Shown in pieces: positions 47,986-59,582 of a stretch of 64,000 nt of DNA. Every line of letters begins with the position of its first letter. Positions within the stretch are counted from its first letter, which is position 1. A program made the translations under genes and the position numbers. The notes below the pieces were generated by a model. That model saw only the letters and a list, made by a program, of their open reading frames with translations, was not told where the DNA came from and searched no databases. The stretch covers positions 558,001 to 622,000 of the forward strand of contig SRSI01000066.1 of the NCBI GenBank assembly GCA_005656395.1, read 5' to 3'. Origin of the DNA: Strongyloides papillosus (Eukaryota > Nematoda > Chromadorea > Rhabditida > Strongyloididae).

Positions 47986-50900
47986 TTAAATAAAGTTGCT
48001 ATTAGATTCATCAGATTCAGAATCACAATCCTCTCTCAAGGATGTACTTGGCTGCTGATATTTTTTTCTTTTGTTATAACTTCTTAAAGTATAATAATTA
48101 TCAGAGTTGGAAGAATTATCAGATTTTCTATATTGATTAAAATTATGTTTTAATAATTTTTCATATGGTGGTGGAGCTGTAGACGATGATTCTGATAAAT
48201 TCGATTTTGTATATCCAGTTTTTTTCTTGTTGCTATAAATAATTCCTCTACGTTCATATGATGATAATCTTGAATCATTACGGTTATTTATTTGTTTAAC
48301 AACACCGTATGTTGTTGACAAACTTGCTGCTGAAGGTGGTGGAGCATAAAATTTTACATATTGTTCATTAACTTGTGGAAGTCTATCATTAGCTGTAGTA
48401 TATGATGAATCTACTGTATAGTGATGAACATTAAAATAAGAATTACCAGTTGTATCAAAAATTTGTGGGTGTTGTAATTGATTTGTAGGTTGAGAATTTA
48501 AAATGTAAGAATTTTCATTATTAGAACCAATAATAGATGGTAATGTATATGTTTTCAATGCTACTTCAACAACAGGATTTTGAGAATTGTTTTGTCTTTG
48601 ATTTAATAAAACATGTGTTTCAGTAGATGTATTAATTTCTATATTCTTTTTGGTATTTCTTTTGTAACAGTTAATAAATATAAAACACAATAAAAAGAAA
48701 AAGATCGTTATACCTATCCCAAAAATTATTAAATTAAAAATTTTACCACGTTGATTGAATGTCCCTTTTACATATCCATTACCTTCTAAAATACTGCATA
48801 AATTTTTTGCTTCATCTGTTGAATTAGCACAGTCTGCAAAACCATCACATAATTTATACCTTTCTATACAACCATTGTAATTTAATTCTTTTCCAATATT
48901 TACAAAAGAAGTTTTCATTGAAAAATCAAATGTTGATTTTATTTCACAGTCAAATTGTGTTTGAGGATTATCACATTTACAATGCATTTCATCAGATTTA
49001 TCTGGACAATCAATTTTTCCATCACAAATTTCAAATTTTGAGATCGACTTTGATCCAGATAAACACGGCCAAAAACCGAGATCAAACTTTAATAATTTTT
49101 CTGAATCTATTGCTTGTAGCTGATTATAATAACAAATGTCTGTATTCTCATCAGATGTATCTATGCAATCTATTATTCTATCACATTTTTTTGATATATG
49201 AACACATTGAAGACCATCACTACAACTAAATTGATAAGATTTACAAGGAACAGTTGAAATGCAATTATTTGAATTATCTGGATCCAACCTTAAATTATAT
49301 GGGCAAAGACATTCAAAATTTAATTTTCCATATGAAAAATCTCTTTGACTTCTACATATATGTGAACATTCCGAGTTAGAACAAGCAAATGATTTTATTA
49401 TATTACTTTCTTCTTGTAAAATTATATTTTCAAGTATCTTTAAATTTCCACCATTATTTGGTGAGTAATATTGTACGGGTATTAAATCATTAAATCCACC
49501 AACGTTTGATGATGTGTTATATGAAAGAAGATATAATCCATCATTTGTTCTACTATTAATTCCAACAGCCATATAATTATGAGAAAAAGCAATACCTGTC
49601 ATTCCAAATGCCTGTGAAGTATGTATTTTATCATTAATATTTAATCGTTGCCTCAAATCTAAATCAACATGTACATCTTTTGAAAAAATAGTTGAAGGTG
49701 AGACATAAATTAATCTTTGTGTAAAATCATCTATTGATAATGATAATGAATGCCATGGTAAATCATCAGTAGAGGTATACGATAAACTTTTGCAATTTCG
49801 ACCATCAAAACGACATCTAATTATTTGACTTGATGTGTCAGTTAACGCATTTATAAAAAATAACACATTAAGTTTGTTAAATATAGATAATTGACGAGGG
49901 GAGTATTGATTTTCCGGTATAATCACACCACTATATAAAAAATTATCATTAGGAGTGATTCGAAAAGAATGAATAGATGATGAATTAAATGAATTTCCTA
50001 TTGAACATGATAAAAACAATTGTCTTCCTTGAATATCTAATGATAAATAATAAAATGATTTACATAAAGAATATTCTTTAATTTCATCCAATGTTATTGT
50101 TGGTATTGAAATATTAAATGAAGAACGATAAATAAAACTGGGGTTTGCTGAATCTATCCAATAAAAATATTGAAATCTTGATAATGGATCAAATACTAAA
50201 GAATGAATTTCACCTATATTTGGAATATCAAAATAATATGGTACTGAATTTGCAAACATTTCTATTAAAATTGGCGATTTTAATACAGGCAACCTCAATA
50301 ATTTATTTCCTTCAGATATCATTAGAAATTGTCCATTAATTTTACACCTTCCTGTTTCTTTATCTATTTCATAATGATCATTGCATAAACAGTCATATTC
50401 AACAAAATTTTTTGGAATACACAAATAATTACATTTATTTTTTTCGTTTTGTTTTCCACAGGGGTTCTGACTATCTGTTCCTTTGTAAGTATTTAATTTT
50501 TTTTTTAAATATATATTCATTGATATCAAATCATCAATTTGTTCAAACACGTTGATTTTATCATCTTCATAAATCATCAAAGTACCATTTAGTTTGTTAA
50601 AAAGATATATTTTTGATAGATATGTTGACAGGTATAATGGGTGAAGTTTTAGTGAGGAGTATAACTGTTTTTTTTTAGAACCATCAAAATCTGATGAAAA
50701 TAATATTCCCATTGACGTATGAATTGACGTTGTTGACCAAAATATTTTTTTTGATATATTATCGATAGTAAAAGATGTTACAGGATCTTTTGATTTATGA
50801 ATAGTAAAAATATTTTCATAATTTGAAAATATTGAAGTACGAACGATTGTCATAGAGTCATTGATAAAATATAACATATTTTGTGTATTTTCAACTGTAA

Positions 50901-53731
50901 CAAACATTGGATCAATATTTTTCCATAAAAATGTACGTCTTACAGACCCATTTTTATTTATAACTTCAATACGTTTCAAATAACCATTTGAAAAGAAAAT
51001 ATTTCCTGTTATTTCATCAATAGTTAGTCCTGTTATCATAGGTGTAGATGTACTCATTAAAAGTGTTTCAGTTTTATGATTATCTAAGTTTATTCTTTTA
51101 ATAAATCCAATTTGTTGGTGAAATTGACTTGGATTTCTTCCAGTTCCGGCAACTAAAATACATTTTCCATCTCTTGTTGGTTTTATAAATTGAATTGAAT
51201 CCGAAATATCATCTAAGTACATTCTTTCTTTGGTAATTGGATTTTTTCCATCCAAATTACTTTGAATTAAATCATCATCAACAGAAAATCTTGAATAAAT
51301 TAAACTAACTTCAATTTCAATACATTCTCTTAAATTTAAACTATTTAAAATCATTCCATTTGGACATAAACATTTTACATTCTTATTTTCAACATATGTA
51401 CAAATATGTGAACATCCGTAGTTTCTACAATCCGTTTTTGAAACATCTTTTTCTTTTACATATATTGCTTTAAGTCCTCTTTGGTTACCATTGATAATAT
51501 TGTCAGAAATATCGAATATATGATTTTTTTCAATACTCTCATCTACATATTCATAGGATGAATCATTGTTATCATTTTTAATATTATCTAAGATAATATA
51601 ATTTATCCTACGATCATTAATGGAATTAAAGTACAATTTATTTTCTAATTTTGAAATTGATTGTGGATTATGAAGTCCACTAATTATTATTTCTACATTT
51701 CCACCATCATTTAAAGAGGCTGACAAAATTGAATTAGAACCACTTTCAGCCCAATAAAATTTTCCTTTTTCAGAGTCTATTTCAATTCCTGTTGGATATG
51801 ATTCCATAGGTAAATGAATAAGTGATGTTTCTTTATATCCATCAATTTGTATTCTTTTAATAATATAAGCTGCATGTCGTTTTTCATAAAATAATATAGT
51901 ACCTGTATCCTCATCATATGCAAAAGTTTTAACTTTTCTAAGATATTTTGAAAAATATATTATTCTTCTTTGTTTTGTCTTTAAACTCATCATTTCAATT
52001 TTTCCATTATTTGAATCAAGCCACATCAAATTTTCACCGTAACAACCAATTTTTAAAGAGTCAATACTTTCATTTTTGGTAAATATTAATACATCTTCAT
52101 GTTGATTGCCATTAAATTTAATTCGTTTTATTTTATTTTCTTTTCCTGTATCTTCAATCCAATATATGAATTGATTAATATTATCATAGTCAATATCTAA
52201 AATTATTGAAACTTCACTATTTTTATTATTTTTGATAATATTATTATAGGTTATAATAGATCTAGGAATAAATTCATCAGTATCAAGGGAAATATACAGC
52301 AATCCCGAAGCTGATGATATGAATAAAATTTTATCCATTCCATTAATATTACACGTTTTTTTATCTGATAAAAGATTAACACCAACAGGACAATGACATG
52401 AATAAAATGGTTCACCAGGATGTAAAATACAAAAATGACTGCAATTACCATTATTAATAGAACAAGGATTTGGATTAATTCTTTCTGGTTGACGTTCCTC
52501 TCCAATAAAGCAAAAATATTCAATATTTGTTGAACCAGCAATAGAAATTTGTGTATCCTTACAATTATTTATCTTACATGATTCTATTTCACCATATATT
52601 TTTGTAAAACTGCTCCAAAATATGCTATCTTCAAATAAATCTATTTGAAAAGCATTGATATTATCTACTATTGATCTACAAGAATCTCTTTGATACATTT
52701 CACATGAAATAATTTCATTTGAAGATATAATTGTTTTTGAAGATATATAGTATAATTTTTTATTCTCAACATCTAATGATAAAGAAGATATCTTATAAAT
52801 CTTATTCATAGTTAAGTAATTTTCCTGAAATGGATGTTTTTCATGGTGTTTTCCATTCATGAAGCTTCTTTCAACTCTTTTACCACTACGGTTAATCCAA
52901 TATAAATACCCATCTAATGGATCTAATGATAAGCTTTCTAAATTATTAAGATCACGATAAATGATTGTACCACATTGTGTTTTATTTTTTTCAACTTCTT
53001 TACAAACATCTATTCTACCCGTATTTTGTATTAAATCTGTATTAATTCCAATAAATAAGATATTTGTTGTCCAATCATATGCTATACAACTAATACTTTC
53101 TTCATTTATATGTTCAATCATTTCCATTTTTCCTTCTGTTGTGCCGTTATATAAATTTATTATATTAATAAAGTCACTGTTTTTATTATTTTCAACCCAA
53201 TTTTCTAAAAAATAACCTTTTCTTTTTTTCCAATATCCTGTCATTGCAATGGGAAAAATTTCATTAACTTTTGAAAATGAATTTACACTTGACGTAAATT
53301 GATAATTTGTAGTCTTTTCAAATTCATTATAATTTTTTGTTAAATTGTATATAATAATATTTGATTGTTTACGAGCTAACATTAATGTTGATGAAGTGGT
53401 TTTTATTGTACTATTTTGAGATATGTTTCTAGATGACATAACACCTACAAAAGATTGTTTTATAAGGATATAATATGAATGATATATTATGATTAATGAT
53501 ATGTTAAATGTGATACTCTTTTTTACTATAATACTTTTAAATTAAAGAAATTGTAATTAATACAATAAATTTAAAGAATACTAAATAAAGGGCAGTGAAA
53601 ACGTTTATTTAAATTATTTTATAATAAAACTTACCGGTATTATAATAAGTAAAAAATAAAATAAAATATATAAATAATATATGAGTATTACATGGGTAAA
53701 GTAAATTTAACCACTTTTTATTTGTATTCAT
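47986..53731 (-). CDS. LRP5/6 (Arrow)-like LDL-receptor-related protein
   Basis: Exon 1 (53635-53731) encodes a signal peptide (HILFIYFILFFTYYN); a 190-nt intron leads to exon 2 (47986-53444), which carries all the rest in one 5.46 kb exon. The junction ACCG|GTGTT is in frame; total 1,851 residues. The ectodomain shows four propeller regions with degenerate YWTD motifs (YWIN, YWIE, YWAE, YWID), each closed by an EGF: about 357 (CSINNGNCSHFC), 700 (CRNYGCSHIC), 1025 (CGKQNEKNKCNYLC) and 1384 (CSNSECSHIC). Then come LDLa repeats at about 1434-1582: SDGLQCVHISKKCD, ICDGKIDCPDKSDE and LCDGFADCANSTDE; the second lacks a Cys pair. One membrane helix (about 1599-1627) and a 224-residue tail with PPPSAAS (about 1732), PPPYEK (about 1788) and an acidic Ser end follow. 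This order is that of Wnt co-receptors LRP5/6, not of LRP1/2/4. The LRP6 signalling motif PPPSPxS is not intact. Confidence 0.93.
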
Positions 53732-56281
53732 TATTTTAATGGCTTTTAAGATTGACTTTTTTAATGATTCAATGATAATATTTATTTTTACACATATACC
53801 AATAATGTGATATGAATATTTGGTTACATAGAAGCTAAATAGCTTATAAAATAAAATTTTATTCCAAATGTATTGTACATTTAAGATATAATTTGTATTT
53901 ATGAATAAGAAAGATAGCCAATATAGAGAAAATAAGAAATAATGATTGTAAAAGTTTAAAGAAAACTAAAATTTAGTCAAATTAGTTTTTAAAAAAAGAC
54001 AATAAATAGCGAAAGAAATATTTGGTAAATAAAGAAAAGAAAATTATAAATATTTTTTTCTTCTACTATAAAAGTATTTTTGTAAATTAATCTTAATTGC
54101 CTATTCTTTATTTTGAAAAGAGATTTTTAATGTTAGATAGTTCGTTTAATTTAAATACATTAACAAAATTAATTGCAAGCTTTTTAATCTAATCATTCTC
54201 AACTTTCTCCATAAAATGTATTTCGGCATTTTCCCCTTACATCAAAATATATCTCATTCACATGATTAATAGTGTGAATGACCTTTCTTTAATAAGCGTA
54301 TAAATCTCACCGTAAAAAGTATTGTTTAAACTCTATCTATTACTAAAGAATAAATGAATACTAAATGATATTTTAAGAATATAAAAAGAAAGAATAAGAT
54401 AGTAAGGATATCATTATTATGGTATAATAATATTCACACATTTTTGTAGGAAGGACAACATATGTTATAGAATAATAAAAAGAATGCTATAAGATAACAA
54501 AAATTTTATGCTATATTTAATAGTGTCAATCTTTTCATTACCACATTTAAAACATATGGATATATATTTACTAAGGATCTTATTTAAATTTAGTGAATGT
54601 TAATGGATGAAATTAATGAATAGGCTAAAAAATGTGATATAGTTTTAAAATACCGATCAAAGGATTATTGGCAGTCCATTAAAATTCCACATAAAATATT
54701 GCTTTTGTCATGTTATCTATTCCATAAAATTGTAAAAGTGAATAAATGCAATGATAAATTTATACGTAAATTAAAACGTTAGTAATCCTTTAGTATAAAA
54801 TTATTGTTAAAAATTAATTTTAAAAAAAATAAAAAAAATTATATATTGAATTAGTTGTTTTATTATTATCTGTTAAAGAACAGAAACATTGTACTAAAAA
54901 TAGAAAATATAAATATATCATATTAACACCAAAAAAATTACTAAGATATTTAAAGTTTAAAATGACCTTTTATGTTCCAAGATGAATTATTCTTATTGTA
55001 CGAACTCTCATGAATATTTATTTTATAAAATCAATTGTTATATACATTAAAAATCAAAGTGATTTGTGTGTTATAATTATGTAAAACTATAAAAATTACT
55101 ATTATGCTTAATAGTAATGTGATCGTATAAAATAATTTTAACTATATTTTATACTTTTCTTTAGATAACAATGAGAATAGCAAGATAAATGTATAATTTA
55201 AAATAATATACAGTTTTTATTTAATAAATAAACTATTTTGTCAATGAAGGAAAAACACTCTAAAAGATAAAATTGTAAAATAGTTTGAAGTAATAGGAAA
55301 GTTAAAATGAATATATAAAGCTATTAATCTTAGAATAATAGCATATAGCTTTGGAAGATTTATGATTTTAATGTTAAAAGTAAACACAACATACTACATA
55401 TTTTAATAAATAACTTCTAACATAAGAACCAAAATATCAACAACTATTATCAAAAATAATATAAAAAAAATTTTGTATAAAAAAATTTAATAATTTCAAA
55501 TATCAACATATTCCGTTGTTTTAAAAATTTAATCAGTAGCGAAAAATTAATATAGTTTTTTAATAACAAAATATTTGATATTTTTAAGCAGGAAATACCA
55601 AATAAAACATTATCTTAAAAGGCATGAATTTTTAATGTAATGTTTTACAACATTTTACACTAGGTTGAACTTAAAGAACTTCGAACAGAAAAACATAACT
55701 TTTCTAGTAAAATCCATCAATGATATCCAGTGGTTTAAATAAACAAATTATCCATTTCGAAACATCATTTGAGTAAAGTTTCTATTTCAGATATAATATC
55801 TAGATGTTCTTACACCTACTAAAATTTGATTTTGATGGAATTTGACATGATACACCTAAAAAAAATACAAATGCTAAATATATAGAATTTTTATTAGTTT
55901 AAATTACTTAACATTTAGTAGAATTAGTCTAATAACATTTATTTTCAATTATTTATTGTGGAATATATTTAATTGAATTTGAAATAAATGTATTTTGTGT
56001 ATAACGAGACAAAAAAATTCATTAACAATTTTATTTATTTAAAATATCATCCACATCCCAATTTATTTAAAATAATTTGTTAGTAGAGGTATTTGAATAG
56101 ACTTTTTAGAATATTTTTGCTAATGTAATATAGTTTTTCAGCAATTTCCTTCTGTATACATTGATAAATCACAAACATATAAAAATATTTTTATTCCTTG
56201 AAAATAATTATTAATATATAAAAGATATAAGGAAACTTAGTAGACCAAATTAACAATAGAGGTGGAATAATAGAAAAATTT
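53732..56281. other. 2.5 kb AT-rich gap
   Basis: Upstream DNA of the LRP-like gene and downstream of the STAR gene (both on minus). Apart from a 7-bp inverted repeat ATTCACA/TGTGAAT near 54255-54280, nothing stands out. No gene is supported. Confidence 0.6.
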
Positions 56282-57525
56282 TTAATTGTCACCACCACCA
56301 AGATGATTGAAAACACTTCTTGTCATATTTTCATATTCAATATTAAAATTATCATTATCGGAATGATCACTAGAAGAAAGTGGTTGACAATCTTGATTGT
56401 AAACATTTTGTTGGAAAAGTTGTTGCATATTAATATCATTCAAAGCATTACTGAGAAGATTAGCGTTTTGAAAAAGAGGATTCATTTGAAAATTATAGTC
56501 TCTTCCATTAAGAAGTTGGAGACTTTTAAATAATGTTTCCATATTTTTTGCAACTTCATCATTTTGTGAGTGAATGTAAGGCATTCCTTTAGCAGGTATA
56601 TCACATGACATCGGATTAAATGAGATATTAGATGTCCCTTGATTTCCCAAATATAAAGAATTATTAATACTTCTATTGTATTGGTTTTGGAATGGAGAGA
56701 TGACGTTAAGAGGTGGGACAACTGGAGAAGATATGGATGCATTCTTATGTCCTGCTACCCCATTACGATATGTTCCATTAATAACAGCCAATTCCATTAA
56801 TTGCTTTCTTTTTAACTCATCTGATCCCTCTGGAGCAGGAACAAGAAGCTTTTGAACCTGTGTTATAGCATTTTTTATTTTAATCAATGCTCTGTTCTTT
56901 GTATCTTCACATTGAATTAAAACATGAAGATCATCATCCAGATGTTCCCAATTAACTTTTCCTCTCATAGCTTCTTCTTTTTTCTTATCTCTCATAGAAC
57001 CTCTTCCTCTAACCATGATCTTACATTCTGTTTCCAATTCAAGTTGCTTAGCAGTCATACCACGTGGCCCTAAAATACGGCCAACAAAATTAAAATCTGG
57101 ATATTCCTTGTAAGGAACATAAATTTTTTCTTGTACAATTTGAATATTTCCCTCAGGTTCTGGCAAGTCCAATTTATTATTAGAGAAATTGCATTGGAAA
57201 AGTCGCATGCGAACACGTGAAATTTCTTCATCAACAAGCTGTTCCAATAAAGGAAATACACCAGAAAAAACCATTAATTGTTTCTTTTCTTTAAGAAGAC
57301 CAATAAGATGTTCCATAAGACGACTTTGTTCCTCATCTTCTCTAGAAGAAGTACTTCTACTTGATTGAGAGGTTATAGAAGTATTAATTTTTTTCTCATG
57401 AATATTCAAATTACCCTAATATATATAATAGATATTGAGAATGTATAAAAAAAATTTTAACTTACATCACTGATAATTCTGCGAATATCCGACAAATTAT
57501 AGCGACACGGGGTTGAATTTTGCAT
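56282..57525 (-). CDS. STAR-family KH RNA-binding protein (GLD-1/ASD-2/quaking-like)
   Basis: Exons 57466-57525 and 56282-57415 with a 50-nt intron give 397 residues; the first exon adds [20 protein letters not shown]. The order is QUA1 (about 52-97, [14 protein letters not shown] and [15 protein letters not shown]), maxi-KH (about 117-217, [44 protein letters not shown]) and QUA2 (about 212-242, [24 protein letters not shown]), then an Asn/Gln/Ser-rich tail. STAR proteins dimerise through QUA1 and bind UACUAAY-type RNA elements to regulate splicing, translation or stability. In nematodes GLD-1 acts in the germ line and ASD-2 in muscle splicing. Here RGRGSMRD is ASD-2-like while EYPDFNF, DDDLHVL and GSDELKRKQ are GLD-1-like, so I do not assign either name. 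Confidence 0.95.
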
Positions 57526-58656
57526 TGTTGGAAAGTTAATTCTTAGTACTTAGAATAACTAGAGGATTAAGTTAATTAATCGTTAATATTCCTTAAATAA
57601 AAAAAAATTATACACGGTAATCATAACGAATGTAATTATAGGTAAATAAATATATTATTAACCAAAAACTGATCGCGTGTCGTGAGGAGAGAAGAATACG
57701 TATCTTGGTCAAAGTTCACAGTAAAATTTCTAAAAAAAATTTTATAATTTTAACTGCTATATAATGATAAACGATTGATCATATATATACTATCTATGAT
57801 ATTAAAATTTTATTAAAAATCATATAAAAAAATATGATAAAAAAGCAATTACTATTAAGTATTTAATTTTCTGCATATTATTTTTACGTTAAAATTATTT
57901 AATTTCCATTACAACAAAGATGAACTATAAGAAACATACTCTATTTGTAATTACCTTCTATCACTATAGATATTATAATTTCTAAGTGTTCTTTTTAAAA
58001 GAATAAATGGTATCCATAATTCAAATACTTTATTTTTATTGTTGTCAATTCGAATCATGCTAAATATTTTTAAATAACTAATAATTATTTTATTTAATCA
58101 CTGCTTTAGAAATATTTATGCTTAAAAAATTATTTTTGTATTGTTTTAGATTTTTACTAGTAAATAACAACAATATTGATAAACCAAGTTATTTTTTTTA
58201 TATTTTAATTTTACCAAGTCATTTAAATAACCAAAGTAACATGTTTAATGTTTTAACAAAAATTATTACTTTCATATTCATTATTAGAAAATATCTATAA
58301 TATTTCAATTAATTAATTGATTTTGAATTTGTCTTAATTAATTTCTTTTATGTTCAAATTTTATTTAATTTATAATGATTTATAGAATATTTATATGGTA
58401 CATACAAAATGGTTTTCAATAATTATTTAAAAATTTTAGTTTTTGTGGTTATAATCAATAAAAAACAAAAATTGATATTTTGACAAAATTTAATTAAGAT
58501 TTAAATTTTAATTACTTATAAATAAATGAAAATTTTACTCTACAGATTTTTTAATCATTGTTTCAAGGTATTTTTACATAAGCAGTATCTAAGAAAAAGT
58601 TTTACACCGTTGAAAAGAATCTTTTATAGATTTGTAATTATTAGACAAGACAAGAA
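57526..58656. other. Divergent spacer of STAR gene and 58657 gene
   Basis: 1.1 kb. The part next to the STAR gene (57660-57720) is the only GC-richer section (GATCGCGTGTCGTGAGGAGAG) and is a likely promoter. The 60-codon plus frame at 58118 is Phe/Ile/Leu/Tyr noise. No further gene. Confidence 0.55.
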
Positions 58657-59433
58657 ATGTTTATAACAAAAAATAGTAGTATAATAGGAAGTTCTTGTGA
58701 AAGGTAAGCGTTCTTTATTTATAATATTATTATATTTGATAGCAAACAAAATTCATTAGAAGAAGAAAGACTACTACAAAATCCTTTAAACTTTGAAAGT
58801 TTTTTTATAAATCCAAATACAAAAACTATCCTTGAGAATATTAATAAAAGAACAAAATATCAAAGAAAAAAGATAGATTATGAATCAACAATAGTTAGCA
58901 ACACAGAACATTCACAAACAAATAGCTTGAATCAATTACACAATAAAAAAAATCGCAAGATAAAATTATTTACTAGAGAAGATGATTATGAAAAAATAAA
59001 AAATGATGTAGAATCATGTTCTAAATCTAAAAATCTCCAAAATACACAACATAAATCTTTATACAATAATGAAAAAACAGAACATAATGTTGAAGTTACA
59101 AGAGATTATAAAATTGATAAAGAAGAAATAATAATAAATGGAAATGAAGAAAATAATAATATTTTTAGCTATATTGCAAAACCGGTCGAAGGTTTTGAGA
59201 TTAAAGAAGATAATCAAGAATATGAGAGCGATATTATAAGTAAAAACGAAAATGTGAATCCAATAAAAAAATTGAATTTTCTTAAAAAAATGGATGTTAA
59301 AACATGTGTTTGGATATTTTTGTCGTACGCTTGCTTAGATACATTTGTTGCTATCTATTTTGCATGTACACCACTACAAATAGCATTTATAATAATGTCA
59401 ATGGCATCGTTACTATTCTACAAATATACTTAA
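58657..59433 (+). CDS. Unrecognised protein with C-terminal membrane segment(s)
   Basis: Exon 1 (58657-58703, MFITKNSSIIGSSCE) and exon 2 (58743-59433) are joined across a 39-nt intron (GTAAGC...TTGATAG) with junction codon AG|C, giving 245 residues. The first 195 residues are hydrophilic, rich in Lys/Glu/Asn, with no known motif and probably disordered. The last 45 residues hold two hydrophobic segments, CVWIFLSYACLDTFVAIYFA and IAFIIMSMASLLFY, separated by a short CTPLQ turn, so the protein is likely anchored by a C-terminal hairpin or tail in an internal membrane. I do not recognise the family. It converges on the TFIIIC gene, with 149 bp between stop codons. Confidence 0.72.
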
Positions 59434-59582
59434 TAAATGAATTTTCATATTTAATAAATGTTTATAAGATTTTTATTTTCCTACCATAATATATAAATAA
59501 TATAGAATGAAATAAATTTTTACTTTATATACTTAGATCATTTAATTACAATTATTATTATATATACAAAAAAAAAATAAAC

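Noticed and set aside
48918..53215. Several plus- and minus-strand ORFs within the LRP-like gene
   Set aside because: Shadows of the 5.46 kb exon in other frames.
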